Of a stretch of 64,000 bases of DNA, positions 37,197 to 49,200 are shown one piece after another. Numbering within the stretch: position 1 is the stretch's first letter; the number at the start of each line of letters is the position of its first letter. This DNA is from Solen grandis (taxonomy: Eukaryota > Mollusca > Bivalvia > Adapedonta > Solenidae). Under the pieces are notes generated by a model that was given only the letters and a program-made list of their open reading frames with translations, searched no databases and was not told where the DNA came from. The position numbers and the translations under genes were made by a program. The stretch spans positions 53,670,901 through 53,734,900 of the forward strand of contig CM037790.1 in assembly GCA_021229015.1 (NCBI GenBank). The letters are read 5' to 3'.

Positions 37197-39140
37197 TGTT
37201 TTTGGTTTCTGCCTATGGCGAAAGTCCTATTGGGTTTTTTACTGTTTTTTTATTATTTATATTTTTTTTTCTTCCCTTTTTATTTGCGTTAATTTCGAGT
37301 GTTGCCATTGGCCCCGAAAAAGAAAATTTTATGCCCCATATTTAAAACCATTTGCTTTTGGTGCAAAAAATTTAAAATATTCATAGACGTCATTTTGTTA
37401 GATTTTAGTCAGGTGAAAAAAAAATTTGTACGCGGTCTAAACTTATTTTGGGGCCCATTTTATCAAAAAATTTACAGAAATTTCAGGTTAGGCTTAGTTT
37501 GCATGCCCGGGATTCGTTTTTCAAAAAACAAAAGGCAATGGTTTTAGGCGAAACTAAAATCGAAACCCTTAAGTCAAATTTCAAAAGCGTATAAATCGTT
37601 AAGTGGCTAGAAGATGATTTTGGTGATTAAGTCTCTAGAATTTATTTATATTCTTAGAAGATAAAGTATTTGACGTCATATGAGTCATGAGGTGAAAGAA
37701 ATTTTTATATTTACGTGTTAAAATTTTTTTTTGTTTAAAACATCCCGGGACCTGAAAATTTAAAACCGTTGCTTCAGATAAAACCTTTTCTTCAAAAAAT
37801 TTTAATTGACTTTGACGTGTTTTTCGTCAAATTGCGTCGTCTTTAAAAAAAATTTTTTTTGTTTCAGCCTTATTTCTGGCCGAATTTTTAAACAAAATTT
37901 ACAGAATATGTTGTATGATTAGTTTGCTCCCGGTGTCGATTTTTAAAAAATTTGAAAAGGCAATGGTTGTTGGGAATCCAAGATTCGAACCCTTGACGTC
38001 AATTTCAAAAGCGTTAAAATCGCTTACGATGAGCTAGAAAGAGTTTTTTTGGGTAGAAAATAAGGGGATTAGGATTTATTTTTTCTCGAAGATAAACGTT
38101 TTTTGACGCTATGCGTAATGATTTATAAATAATTTTAATTTTTTACGTGTTTATTTTTACATGTTGAAAAAATCCGAGCACTTGAAAAAATTTTAAATTT
38201 ATATGCTTCAGTAGAACATATTGCATATCAATAACTTTCATTTGATTGACGTATTTTGACCTAAACTTGACGTCGTCTTTAATTTTGTACGGGTCTACAG
38301 AATTTTTCTGGGGCTTTTTTATCAAAAATTTACAGAAAAATGTAGTTACCTTTAGTTTTGCATCCCCGGGTCCGTTTTTTAAAATTCGAAACGGCAAAGA
38401 TTTTATGGCGGATCCAAAATTCGAACCACTGGTAAATTTTTACGTAAAAATCCTTCAAGTGGTTGGAGTGATATTTGGGTAGTATATAAAACGTAAAATG
38501 GGCTTTACATTCTATGAGTGAACGACATTTGACGTCAGATGACGCATAAGATCAAAAAAAAAATTTAAAAATTAGTGTTAATTCAAATATAAAATAATTT
38601 AGTGTTTTTGAAAGTTGATATTTTGGATGAAAATTAGTCATTAAGATTATTTATTTTCTGTGAGGATTAACGTCTTTTTCGTGATAAAAGTATAAGGTCA
38701 AAAAAGAATTTTGATATGTACGCGTTTTTTTTATTGTTGCAAGGGCCAATGGCATGAAAAATTTAATGATATATTTAAGTACAATATTTCATTTCATCGA
38801 TTTCTTATGCCTATACGTCATTTGACATCAAAAAAAGACGTTGTCCTAAACAAGTTTGTATGGGTCCAGCCATTTTTTTCAGGAGGATTTTCATCAAAAT
38901 TTCCGTAGTTATTTTGCTACAGTGTGCCAACCCGGGCTCCCTTTTTTAAAATTTTAAAAGCAAGGGTTTTTTTTGGCTAATCGAAAAATGATGCATTGAC
39001 GTCAAAATTTAGTTCGATTCGTTAAAATCAATTCCCGATAAGATGAAAGCTAATGTTGGAGTGAATATAAGCCCCCAAAGTTTCCTAACATTCTGAGAAG
39101 ATTTAACGTCATTTTGACGTATGTGACCCTTGTCAAAGTT
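37197..39140 (-). repeat. Array 1 of about 430-bp units with tRNA-like segments
   Basis: It begins at a stem-loop remnant (TCTGCCTATGGCGAAAGTCC). Unit landmarks in order: GTGTTAATTT..TGTTG, a TTTGACGTCA-like block, GCGGTCTACAGCC, GGCGAATCCAAGATTCGAAC, GATGAGCTAGAAAGATG, TGACGT repeats. B-box complements lie at 37558, 37982, 38419 and, decayed, 38979. On the minus strand these read GGTTCGAATCTTGG, preceded by an A-box-like TAGCTCATCGTAAGCG about 40 bases upstream (clearest in the 37982 unit). No protein is encoded. Confidence 0.75.
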
Positions 39141-42100
39141 ATTTTTTTTTAAAATTAAAAAGTTTTTAAGCCTGTAGGTCTTTTTTTTTGTTTGTTTGAT
39201 GTTTTTTAATGAAGGTGATATGTGTCCCAGGGGCAATGTCATTCCATTTCCCGGAAAAAAATTTAAACATTTTAAGAATTGTAAGTATTTTCAATAAAAT
39301 TTTTTTTGTTTATAATTATAGAAATAACCCGTTAAAAGAAATCGAAAAAAAAATGATTTTTCATTCCTTTTGCCCTATCCTACAGTTAAGGGTTCATTTT
39401 TCGAGTTTTATTAATTTTTTGGGCATAACTTATAATTATTATTTCTTCTTTGAGGTTCAAATTACGGAAGGTTGACAAAAAGTCAGAAAATCAAAAATTT
39501 TAACGTAGGTAACGACTTTGGCGCTTTTGAAAGCTTTTTTTTTATCTTCAGTTACGTCCATTGACACAGCCACCCAAAAATTTGATCAATTGACTTGATT
39601 TTTCCAGAAGGTTTACGTTAGGATGTAGATTGCATGTATTCTTTTAAAATTTTTAAAATTCCAAAAAATGGGATTCGAAAAGGCTAAATTAAAAACTTAC
39701 TTTTTCATCGCTAATCACTAATATACGTGCTTTTGTTTAGAAACGAGTACGTGAAATAAAACTTTATTTAAAACGTAAAACCCTTTCGGTGGAAAGAATA
39801 TCTGCAGAGGCACCCGAAAAAATTTTATTTTTCCTATGTTCGTGAAATTTTAACAGGTAAAATAAGATACTCTGAAATGATGTAGCTTATTTCACCCGCT
39901 ATTTTAGTTTTCTTATTTGCGGTTTTAAATGTTTTTTTTTTTTTTTTACGTAATTCGTCTTTAGACCGTTACATGCTAGTCATGTAAATGTGTATCTTCG
40001 TCGATATTTCCCTTTCAATTAAATCAGAGCGTATAATTTTATATCATTTGAATGACATAAAAACATATTTCGCACATTAGACGTGAAACTTTGTACCATT
40101 CGGTGCACCAGTTTACAATTAATTTGCCCTTTTCATTAAGTGGGCTGTTTTATGATTCTGTAATATTTTTTTTAGTATTTTAAAAAGATCCCCAAAAATT
40201 TGGGAAAATAAAATTTAAAAACATAAATTACTGTTTCTACTGTGACTGGGCTATGCAGCGCAAATAAGGGGGGCTACTCAAAGGGGGTTGCGAGGACAGG
40301 TAGGCTTTATCGAAGAATGTTTGAGAAGGGGTTTAAAAAAAATTTAATCGTCGCGGTTCAGAAATTGTGGACTAATTCATGTTACTTAAAAAAAAAAGGG
40401 TTAGCGAGCTTTAAATTTATACCTTCTTTTTTTCATTTCGCTCCTTTACAAAGGTGCTTCTAAATAGCTCATTTTCATGTGTTTATGTAATAATTTACCC
40501 AAAATTTTTTTCGTTCTATATTAAAAGTGTTCCCAATAACTTTCTGGGTTGGGGCAGGGCTCATAGTAACCCTGTCAAAACCCCCATCCGATTTTACTTT
40601 TTTAGCTAAACAAAAGACCAAAACGGTCAAAAGGGGATTAAAATCGATGGTTAAATGGCAGGAGAAAATCGCATCTGCAACAAAAAGTCCCCTCCTAAAT
40701 GGGGCTGCCCCCCTGACAAAGGTATGGTTAAAAAAGATTGTGCAACTGTATTAAGATAAATGTCCCTTTTTTTAGATGAATGTTCCCCGTGACCAAGTGG
40801 TAATATTAAAAAGCCCGGAAAATCGTTAGGTTTATCCCCGGCCTGGGTTCCCTTGGTTGGCGCTAAGCTATCATAAGAGAAGTGTTTAAGGTTTTTATGC
40901 TAGTGCCAGAATGTATAAATTAAAGGAAACCCTTACAACAGCTTAATATATTAGATCTTTTCTTAGACAAAACCCCCCCAAAAGACTGAAAAAATGTTAA
41001 TGGAAGTTAAAAATATAAAAAATTTTCAAGTCTTTTGTAGGAAAACGTCCCAACAAAAATTTTCATATTGTCGGTTGACGCTAAAATAAACAAGCAGACG
41101 ACCCCAAAAATGCGAAGTCCCGGGTAAGGGCAGAGCCAAAACTGCTTGAAAGGGGTACTCATAAAAAAGGAATCAAAAATAAAAAAAAAAAAATTAGCTA
41201 GATATTGATTATAAGCGCTTGCATAACATCGAGACACCCCGACACCTGTCAGTTAATTGGGGCCCTAGTGAACCGTCTCTGTGTTAAAGCGACATCCTTT
41301 TTAGGTTTGGGAAAATATATTTTAAATGATAGATTTTAATGGATATTCCCTCATTTGATGCATGCATCGCTCGTTTTGGGGTGGACAGTGATTCAAAAAG
41401 CATCTGGGGGAAAATTTCCCTAGGTAATAGTCTTTGTCTGCTATCAAAAGCGGTAACGCAAAGTGTCAAGGATCAAGAAATTAAGAACAAGATGTTGATT
41501 TCACTATTTTTAAAAAAACTAAAAAATTATTTTGGGCTAAATTTTTGGTCCCTTTGAGTTTAGTTGGGTTTCCCTTACGATGTTGGATTTGTAAGATTAA
41601 AAAAATTTTTGCGTGAGTATGGCAAAGGTGATTTGCATACCCGACAGGACTGCAGCTAACTTGGGGAAAGAGGTGCAACTCAAACTTAAAATCTATTAAC
41701 GGTACGTATAATGTTGAAACTTTAAAATACCCCATTTTTAAAAGTAAAAAGCGGAAAATAAAATGTATAAGAAATTAATCCCAACCTATAGGTTTGGAAT
41801 GGCTTGCCCGAGCAGAAAGCCCCATCAATTGTTCGAGGGCAACGAAAATTTGTTATTCTTTTTATTTTAGGATTTCTGCGACTTTCTGCCCCTTTTGGGT
41901 TTGTATGATTTTTAGTATTCTTATTATTCTTTTTTTCTTCCTTTATCCCCGTGCATATAGCTTTGGGGATTTTTTTATTTTTCGGTGTTTAAGGCGTTCT
42001 CAAAAAAAATTAAAAATTTTTATAGATAAAGCGTGTGAAATGTGAGAATTTAATCCCCTGATTTGACCCAAAATTTATCCCAAGGTCCAGAAATACAACA

Positions 42101-42304
42101 AATTTGGGCATATTAATATGCTGAATTTTCTTTGCAATTTTAAAATTATCCCTAATTTGAAATCAGAAAAGCGTCGGATCAAAAAGTATGTAAACGATCT
42201 AAAAATTAAATTGAGAATTTTTCGAAAAAAGTTCAAAGGGAAATTTTAGGGTTTCACTCTAATTACCTAATATTTTTGCGTATTCCGTATTAAAATTTTT
42301 TGTT
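39141..42304. other. Degenerate repeat-derived sequence, no gene assigned
   Basis: The part near 39400-39700 repeats motifs found at 44530-44830 (TTTGAGGTTCAAATTA, GATTCGAAAA), so it belongs to the same repeat complex. A tRNA-like SINE head may lie at 40791-40860 (TGACCAAGTGGTAA and TAGGTTTATCCCC). ORFs at 40242-40463 and 40527-40754 are unrecognised. Confidence 0.45.
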
Positions 42305-44240
42305 TGATTGGTTTAAAGGTTTGCGAAAGTCCTATCGTTTTCGTGCAAACGAAATTAGTTTTTTTTTTCTTCCTCTTATTTTTGTGTTAATTTGATTATG
42401 TTGCCTTTTACTCGAACAATGAAAATTTTATGGCATATATTTCAAACCATGGCTTTCGGATGCAATGAATATCATATTTATTGACGTCCCTAACGTCAGA
42501 TTTGCGTCAGGTGAAAATGTTTGTACGCGGTTACAGCATTATTTATGGAGATTTTTATAAAAAATTTCCGAAAGTGTTGTTTGCTTGTTGGCCTTCCCGG
42601 GGTCCCTTTTTCAAAAATTTGAAAAGCAAGGTTTATGGGGAATCCAAGTTTTGAACCTTTACGTCAATTTCAAAAGCGTATAAAAACGCTTAAAATGAGT
42701 AGAAAGATGATTTTGGACAGAATTAAAATTTTCAAGGGTTACTTTACATTTTCCCAAGTGAACGTATATGACGTCTTGCGTATGAGGTGAAAGGTTAATT
42801 TTAATATTTACGTGTTAAATTTTTTTTATGTTGTACGTCCCAGAATTTGAAAATTTTTTTAAAAAATATGCTCAGACAGAACTGTTTGCATTTTAATAAT
42901 TTTCATTTGACTATGATGTGCTTTGACGTCAAACCCGAGTCATCTAAAAATGTTTTTTACGCGGCTAAGCCCTTATTTTTGGGGCCCATTTTTATCAAAT
43001 TTAAACGAATGCGTTTGTTAGGCCCAGTTGTGCTTCGGTGTCCGCTTTCAAAAATTGAAAATGCAATAGTTCTATGGGGAATCGACGATTGAAACCCTTG
43101 ACGTCAAAATTTAAATGCGTATAAAAAACGTTAAAATGAGCGAAAGATGTATTTGGAAGAATATAATCTCAAGATTATTTCTTTCCCAGTTTAAACGTTA
43201 TATGACGTATAGACGTCTGAGGTGAAAGGAATTTCTAAATTTTTGTGTTAATTTTTTATGTTGCTTCGTCCGGCACTTGAAAATTTAATGCGGTGCTTCA
43301 GATGAAAATGTTTCCCTTTCAATAATTTTAATTTGACATGACATGTTTTACGTAACTTGACGTCGTTAAATATGCTTGTACGCGGTCTACAGCCTTTTTT
43401 TCTGGGCCCATTTTCATTAAAATTTCCAGAATGTGTATGTTAGGTTAGTTGTACTTTTGGTGTCCCTTTTCCCCTTTTAAAAATGCAAAAATTTTATGGC
43501 GGGCCCAAAAATTTGACCATTGCGTCAAATTTAAAAAGTATAAAAAACGTTTCCAGATGAGTTAGAAAAATTTTTATATTTTTTTGTTTAAGTCTCCAAG
43601 AGTGTTTTCTTTATGAGATGAAGTCAATGACGTCTTTGACGTCATAGGTCAAAAAAAATTTTGTTTTACGGTTAAATTTTTTTTATGTTGTTTATTTCCC
43701 CCGGGCCATGGAAAAATTTAAAGGTAGTACATCAATCCTGGCTTTAGAAAGCAATGTAATTCATATTAAGTGATTATATGCGTCAGATTTGACGTCAGGA
43801 AAAAAGGGTTTTTCGCGGTGTACAGCCCTAATTTTTGGACCAAAAATTTATAAAAAATTTACAAAAAATTAATGTAACGCTCTAAAAGTGTATCCCGGGT
43901 CCCCCTTTTTTCAAATTCGAAAAAAGCAAGGTTCTTGGCGAATCCAAGTTTCGAAACCCTTGACGTCAATTTCAAAAAATATAAATCGCTTGCGATGATT
44001 TAGAAAATTGTATTTGGACTGAATATTAGTCATTGAGCTTATCATTTTTTTGTGAGGATTAAACTCATTTGACGTAATAAGGTCAGAAAGAAAGTTAAAA
44101 TTTTACGCGTTAATTTCTATATGTTGCAAGTTGTAAGGGCATGAAAAAATTACTTGATTATTCAGATACTAAAATTTCATTTCATTGATTTTTCTTTCCC
44201 ATGAGTTTCCCTGACATCAAACTTGGTTGTTACACAAACT
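42305..44240 (-). repeat. Array 2 of about 430-bp units with tRNA-like segments
   Basis: Same unit as array 1 and same order. GTGTTAATTT-type landmarks lie at 42383, 42807, 43245, 43670 and 44103 (period 424-438). B-box complements lie at 42648, 43087, 43511 and 43949. The array starts with GCGAAAGTCCTATCG, a stem-loop remnant, as array 1 does. Confidence 0.8.
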
Positions 44241-44639
44241 TTTAGCGGTCTTCGGCATTTTTAAGGATGAAAATTTGAATTTTTATTTTATTTGTAAATA
44301 GATTATAAAAAAAAGTCCAAGTTAAATAATCGATATTAAAAAAAGATTTTCAGTTTTTTTGCCATATCTCCAAGTTAAAAGGGTTTTTTTCAAAGTTTAT
44401 TTAAGTTTGGCCCTACAAAAACAGTTTAGGCTGGAAATTTTATTCCTTTTACTTTTTTTTTTTTAATGTTTTACAAATTTTCAGAAAGTCCCCATATTGT
44501 TCAACGAATGAAATCTAGTTTTTTTTTTTTATTTGTCCTCTTTTGAGGTTCAAAATTAAAAAAGGTTGCCAATAAGCCCGCAGCATGAAATTTTAAAAGT
44601 GATTTGAGTGACTTTTGGGCCCTTTTGAAGCATATTTTT

Positions 44640-46997
44640 CACTTCTATGACGTCATGTGAGAAAAGCTAAAATAGTGAAAAAAGGTGTTTTTGCGCTTAG
44701 CCGCATTTTGGGGATTTTCTTCAAAATTTTTTAAAATGGTACACTTTTAAAAAAGGTGTGTAATCCCGTCAGCTAACCCAAAATTTCCCAAAAAACCGAA
44801 ATTTTGTGGCTGAAAAAGATTCGAACATAGGACCCAAAGTTCTTTTAGGATTAAAGAGTTCAGGATGAGTGAATTGAAACTTAACAGATGGCAGTTCTGA
44901 GAAATTTTTACTTTTTTTTTGGTCGTGAGTCTATGACGTCAAGTGACGATAAGCATACTTCTTAATTTTCATTTTGGGAATGATTTCGAATGTGCCCGTT
45001 TTAGAATAATGAAAATTTTTAGAGTTATGCAGTTAAAAATATGCGTTTTGAACAAAGATCTTTAGCACCCTTTGACGTCAATAAGTCAGAGTAAAAATAG
45101 TGGAAAATGGTGTTCCGCTCTACGCCGTAAATTTTGGGCGGATTTTCTTCAAATTTTCCAGATGGTACTCATGAAATTAAGGTGTGCATTTTACTGTAAA
45201 ATACGAAACCCAAAGACCGAAGTTCTGTGGGTGAAAAAAAGATTGAACATAGGACCGAAAATTTCATTTTAGGGTTAAAGGATCGGTTTGAAGAAAGTTG
45301 AAACTTAAACAGTTTGCAGTTTGCAGAATTTCTAAATTTTTGAGTCTGACGTCAAAGAGTATGTGAGCTAAGCATACTTTTTAAATTTTATTTTGGGGAA
45401 TGATTTCGACATGATGCCAAATAGTTCAGAAAAAATGATTTTTTCAGAGTTATACAGTAAAGTATGCGCTTTGAAAAAAAGATCTTCAGCCTATGACGTC
45501 CATAAAGTCAGAGCTAAAAATAGTGGAAAATGGATTTCACGTCTTAAAAAGGCCCTTTATGGGCGGATTTTCTTAAATTTTCAAGTTTGGGAATCTTGAA
45601 AATAAGGTGTACCCATCCCGTCGCTAACCCAAAAACTGAAAAGACCGAAATTCTGTGGTTAAATAAGATTCGAAATAGGGCCCAAAAAATTTTCTTAGGA
45701 TTAAAAAGGTTTAGGATGAGATAGAAAGTTGAAAATTCCACGTTTGCTGTTCGCAGATTTCTTAAAAAAATTTTAGTGTGAGTCATTTGACGTATGTGAC
45801 GTCTAAACATATTTTTTAAAAAGGATTTTTTCTATTTGAAAAAGGGTTGTCAGAAAAATAAATAAGTATATGGGTTTTACATAGTTAGCAGAAAGCCCTT
45901 TTTTTGTTCAGACAAAAGGAGTTAGTTATTATTCTTTTTTTTCCCAACTAAAAGTTATTTTATATGTTGCAATGTCCCAGGACGAGAAATTTTTTTGGTT
46001 TTTAGTCACGTGAGGAAATTTTGATTTCAATGATTTTCAGACCCCATGACGTCACATGACGTACAGCTAAAAATAGTGAAAAATGGTGTTTCGCGCTCTA
46101 CTGCCGTAAATTTTTGGTTGGATTTTCTTCAAATTTTCACAGATGGTACATCTTGAATCAAAGGTGTGCATATCCTGTAGCTAACCGAAATTCCGAAAAA
46201 CCGAAGTTCTGTGGCTGAAATAAGGGTTCGAACATAGTACCGAAAATTTTTTTTTAGGATTAAAGAGCTTCGGATGAGATAGAAAGTTTAAACTTACACA
46301 GTTTGCAGTTCTGCAAAATGTCTACATATATTTTTAGTCGTGACGTCATATGACGTCATGTGACGTAAATGCATACTTCTTATTTTTCTTTTAGGGCAAT
46401 TTATTTCGACATGTTGCCAGTTGTTTAGAATAAGAAAATTTCAGAGTCAATAGAGTAAAGTATGCGCTTTTGAACAAAAGCATCTTCAGCACCCTATGAC
46501 GTCACATGGGCGTCAGAGCTAAAAAAAGTGAAAAATGGTTGTTCGCGCTCTACAGCCGTCATTTATGGTTGGATTTTCTTCAAATTTTACAGATGGTACA
46601 TCTTGAATCAAAGGTGTGCATTTTCCCGTCAGCTAACCCAAATTGCGAAAGACGAAGTTCTGTGGTGAATTTAAAATTCGAAAATAGGACCGAAATTTCA
46701 TTTTAGGATTTTAAAAAGCATAAAGGGTGAGATTTGAAAGTTGAAAAATTACACGTTTGCAGTTCTGCAGAATTTCTACATATATTTTGAGTCTTGACTT
46801 CATATGACGTCATGTGACGTCATAGGGATACTTCTTAATTTTCATTTTAGGGCAATGATTTCGACATGATGCCAGTTGTTCAGAATAATGAAAAATTTCA
46901 GAGTCATGAGAGTAAAGTAATTGCTTTTTAACAAAAGCTATTCATCACCCTAAGTCGTTATTTTGACGTCAAGCTAAAATAGTGAAAAAAGGGGTTC
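44640..46997 (-). repeat. Array 3 of about 425-450-bp units with tRNA-like segments and TGACGTCA clusters
   Basis: A related but distinct unit. Landmarks: GCGCTCTACAGCCGT, GGATTTTCTTCAAATTTTCA, CAGATGGTACATCTTGAAT, AAGGTGTGCAT, CCGTCAGCTAACCC, AGTTCTGTGGCTGAAATAAG, GATTCGAACATAGGACCG, CAGTTTGCAGTTCTGCAGAA, then paired TGACGTCA palindromes. B-box complements lie at 44818, 45241, 45667, 46224 and 46675. On the minus strand the order is TATCTCATCCTGAGC, then TGTTCGAATCTTATTTCAGC, a tRNA-like A/B-box layout. The array runs into the gap. Confidence 0.85.
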
Positions 46998-47097
46998 NNN
47001 NNNNNNNNNNNNNNNNNNNNNNNNNNNNNNNNNNNNNNNNNNNNNNNNNNNNNNNNNNNNNNNNNNNNNNNNNNNNNNNNNNNNNNNNNNNNNNNNN
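46998..47097. other. Assembly gap, 100 N
   Basis: Exactly 100 N. It lies at the edge of a tandem array, a usual place for assemblies to break. Confidence 0.99.
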
Positions 47098-47129
47098 AAT
47101 CTTTGTAATGTTTATGCAACTTTTAACAC

Positions 47130-47390
47130 AATATGTTCGTTCCGCCTTGTTCTCACGTGATTGGCACGTGACGGCTACGTCTGCTTTTATTCTGTGTGTG
47201 GCGGGAAAAATAGATCAACTCGTTGAGCCGTCCCGTGAGATTACGCGAGATTATGTCGATATTGGCGATATTGTCATAGCCTGTCACGTGATTTCGAGAT
47301 CTCATCTCGCGTGCGAGAGCAATCCGCTGACGGGCAGTGATTTGGCCCGGATCTACAGCGTAGCTTAGTTCGAGAACCAGCATTCATTAA
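47130..47390. promoter_or_regulatory. CpG-rich block with three CACGTG E-boxes
   Basis: CACGTG occurs in CTCACGTGATT and GGCACGTGACGG (about 47153-47172) and in CTGTCACGTGATTTC (about 47281-47295). The block is rich in CG and open on both strands, unlike its surroundings. Function is inferred only. Confidence 0.3.
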
Positions 47391-47437
47391 GATAAGAAAA
47401 TACCCTGATTTTTTTTTTTAGAGTTTGTGTGCGTGGG

Positions 47438-47560
47438 GGATTTAATGTCCCGTTTTAAGAAAATACAGTCATTAAATAGCTCCCCGGAATGGTGCTGTGA
47501 CACTGAAGTATCACACCACATTGAAATGAATTGATATCACAATCAAGTCAAAATAAGTTT
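47438..47560 (-). mobile_element. Diverged SINE (family 1) fragment
   Basis: GGATTTAATGTCCCG, a decayed CAGTCATTAAATAG and GAAGTATCACACCACATTGA follow the family's minus-strand order. Confidence 0.4.
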
Positions 47561-47792
47561 GTCCTTAAAACCGTAATTTGGTTAGGATGGTTGCCATTCA
47601 AGGAGCAGATTTGAACGAGGTTATAGCAGTAATCCCGTTTGAGGAAGGATACGCCTTTTTTCAAATTGTTGGATGAACGTAACTTATCAGAAGAACATAA
47701 CCTATTAATACTAAGACAAAAGAAAACATACCAGTTCACGTACAACTTTAAGTATCATATACATGTAGATATTAAACATTTCAAAATTTCGC

Positions 47793-48060
47793 AGTTTCGG
47801 TGACCGAGTGCTTAGAACGTTCGTTTGGTTACTGGAAGGTCGTGGATTCAATCTAAGATCGCCATAAACAACATTCGTTGATTATTGTACTGGTATGTAT
47901 CAATTGCTTGGCATTTTGTAAAGAAGGATAGTTCCAAGACTGATGTGGTAACATGCCACTTCTCTATTGCGCGATGATATCGTAGTGAAGTAGCACAGCA
48001 CTCTGTTTGTCTCATGCTGACACATTCCCCAAAAATGCAATCAGTTCTCACGGAAGAATG
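47793..48060 (+). mobile_element. tRNA-headed SINE, plus strand
   Basis: The head has A-box-like GTGACCGAGTGCTTAGAACG and B-box-like GGTCGTGGATTCAATCT. The body has GATAGTTCCAAGACTGATG and GTGGTAACATGCCACTTCTC, matching family 1 with divergence. Confidence 0.6.
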
Positions 48061-48103
48061 CTTAATCTTAACAAACACACATATTGCAATTGAGCGTATA
48101 AGG

Positions 48104-48265
48104 GTAGTTCCAGGACTAGTCGGCCCGATGTCAGGATAATGTGACTGGGTGTGGTATCATGCCACTTGTTTACGGCAAGATACTGCAACGTGGCAGTTCT
48201 ATAATATTATCTATATCCAAATGACTGCAATATAGTCGGAGGGACGTTAAATCCAATATACAAAC
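48104..48265 (+). mobile_element. SINE body (family 1), plus strand
   Basis: GTAGTTCCAGGACTAGTCGG, GTCAGGATAATGTGACTGGG, GTGGTATCATGCCACTTG and GGAGGGACGTTAAATCC follow the family order. It has no tRNA head of its own and lies just after the previous copy. Confidence 0.8.
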
Positions 48266-48719
48266 ATATTGCAATTACTGTAAAGACATACAGAAAAGAA
48301 TGAACACATGATGAAGCATAACTTGCCAATTTAACACAAACACAACAAAATACAGCCCAGAGACACGTTAGATATCACGTGTGTCACAATACCGCCGTTC
48401 TTTAACCCAGTTGGAATATTATTAAAATTATTCATACTTTTTTTTCGAATTATGATAAAAACATAAAATTTTGAAATTAACGAATTATTTAAAAAAATAC
48501 TTGTAACGCTGGCAAGTAATGTATAAGGTAGTGCACCTTCTTTTATCATGGAGACTGAGCATAATACTAAATATAGATGGATAGATAATTAAAAAACATA
48601 TGTGTTAAACCATATTCGTTTTCTTGTTTAAGTAATTCTTTTTTCAATGATTTGTGTAACATTTAATGAATATTTTATTGAAGAATATCGCTACTGATTT
48701 TTCTCTTAGTATTTCTTTT

Positions 48720-49200
48720 AAATTGAGATGCGATAACCAGATCTACGGGAGAACATGACTTCCATGACTTGAATGGCGCAATGAAAGTCGCGGGGCATGT
48801 CGGACCTGCTGTGTATAGAATCCTCTCCTTGTTAACATCTCTCCTCCGCGGTGTGGCACTTTGCAGTTTTCTTAATAACTCATAAATGTCGTCACCGTTT
48901 ACCAGTACATCATCGGGCGCTGATAATTTTCCAGCAGTTAGAAATTCCGCTGTTTATATCGCAATAAATCACGGAGTAACCAGCAAGCTTCGCCTCTACG
49001 ATGAATTCCGAGTGGTTCCGCATGCTGGGCCCGAGGTGATCCGAACGCGCTCTCTGCACCTCGCGCGAGACGCGTGCAGACTTACAAATTATTTGACAGC
49101 GGGGTAGCGTTGATGTGATGCGCCCCATTTTGTCTATTAAATGCTCGGTGATGTGTAATGAAGATGCCAACAGACTGAGATCGACATATTAATTACAATC
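48720..49200. promoter_or_regulatory. Candidate enhancer block downstream of the Lhx2/9 LIM2 exon
   Basis: A non-repetitive, GC-richer 480-bp block stands out from AT-rich flanks. It holds GCAATAAATCACGG (Hox/PBX-like TGATTTAT on the minus strand), TTTGACAGCGG (TALE-like TGACAG), GCGCTGATAATTTTCC (GATA-like) and TATTAATTACAAT (homeodomain core). ORFs on both strands (48886-49107, 48910-49170) overlap completely and match nothing I know. Regulatory role is inferred. Confidence 0.35.

Noticed and set aside
46982..47368. 128-codon plus-strand ORF
   Set aside because: About 34 codons are Ns, so the frame across the gap is meaningless. The right part may be a CpG-rich block but has no known motif.
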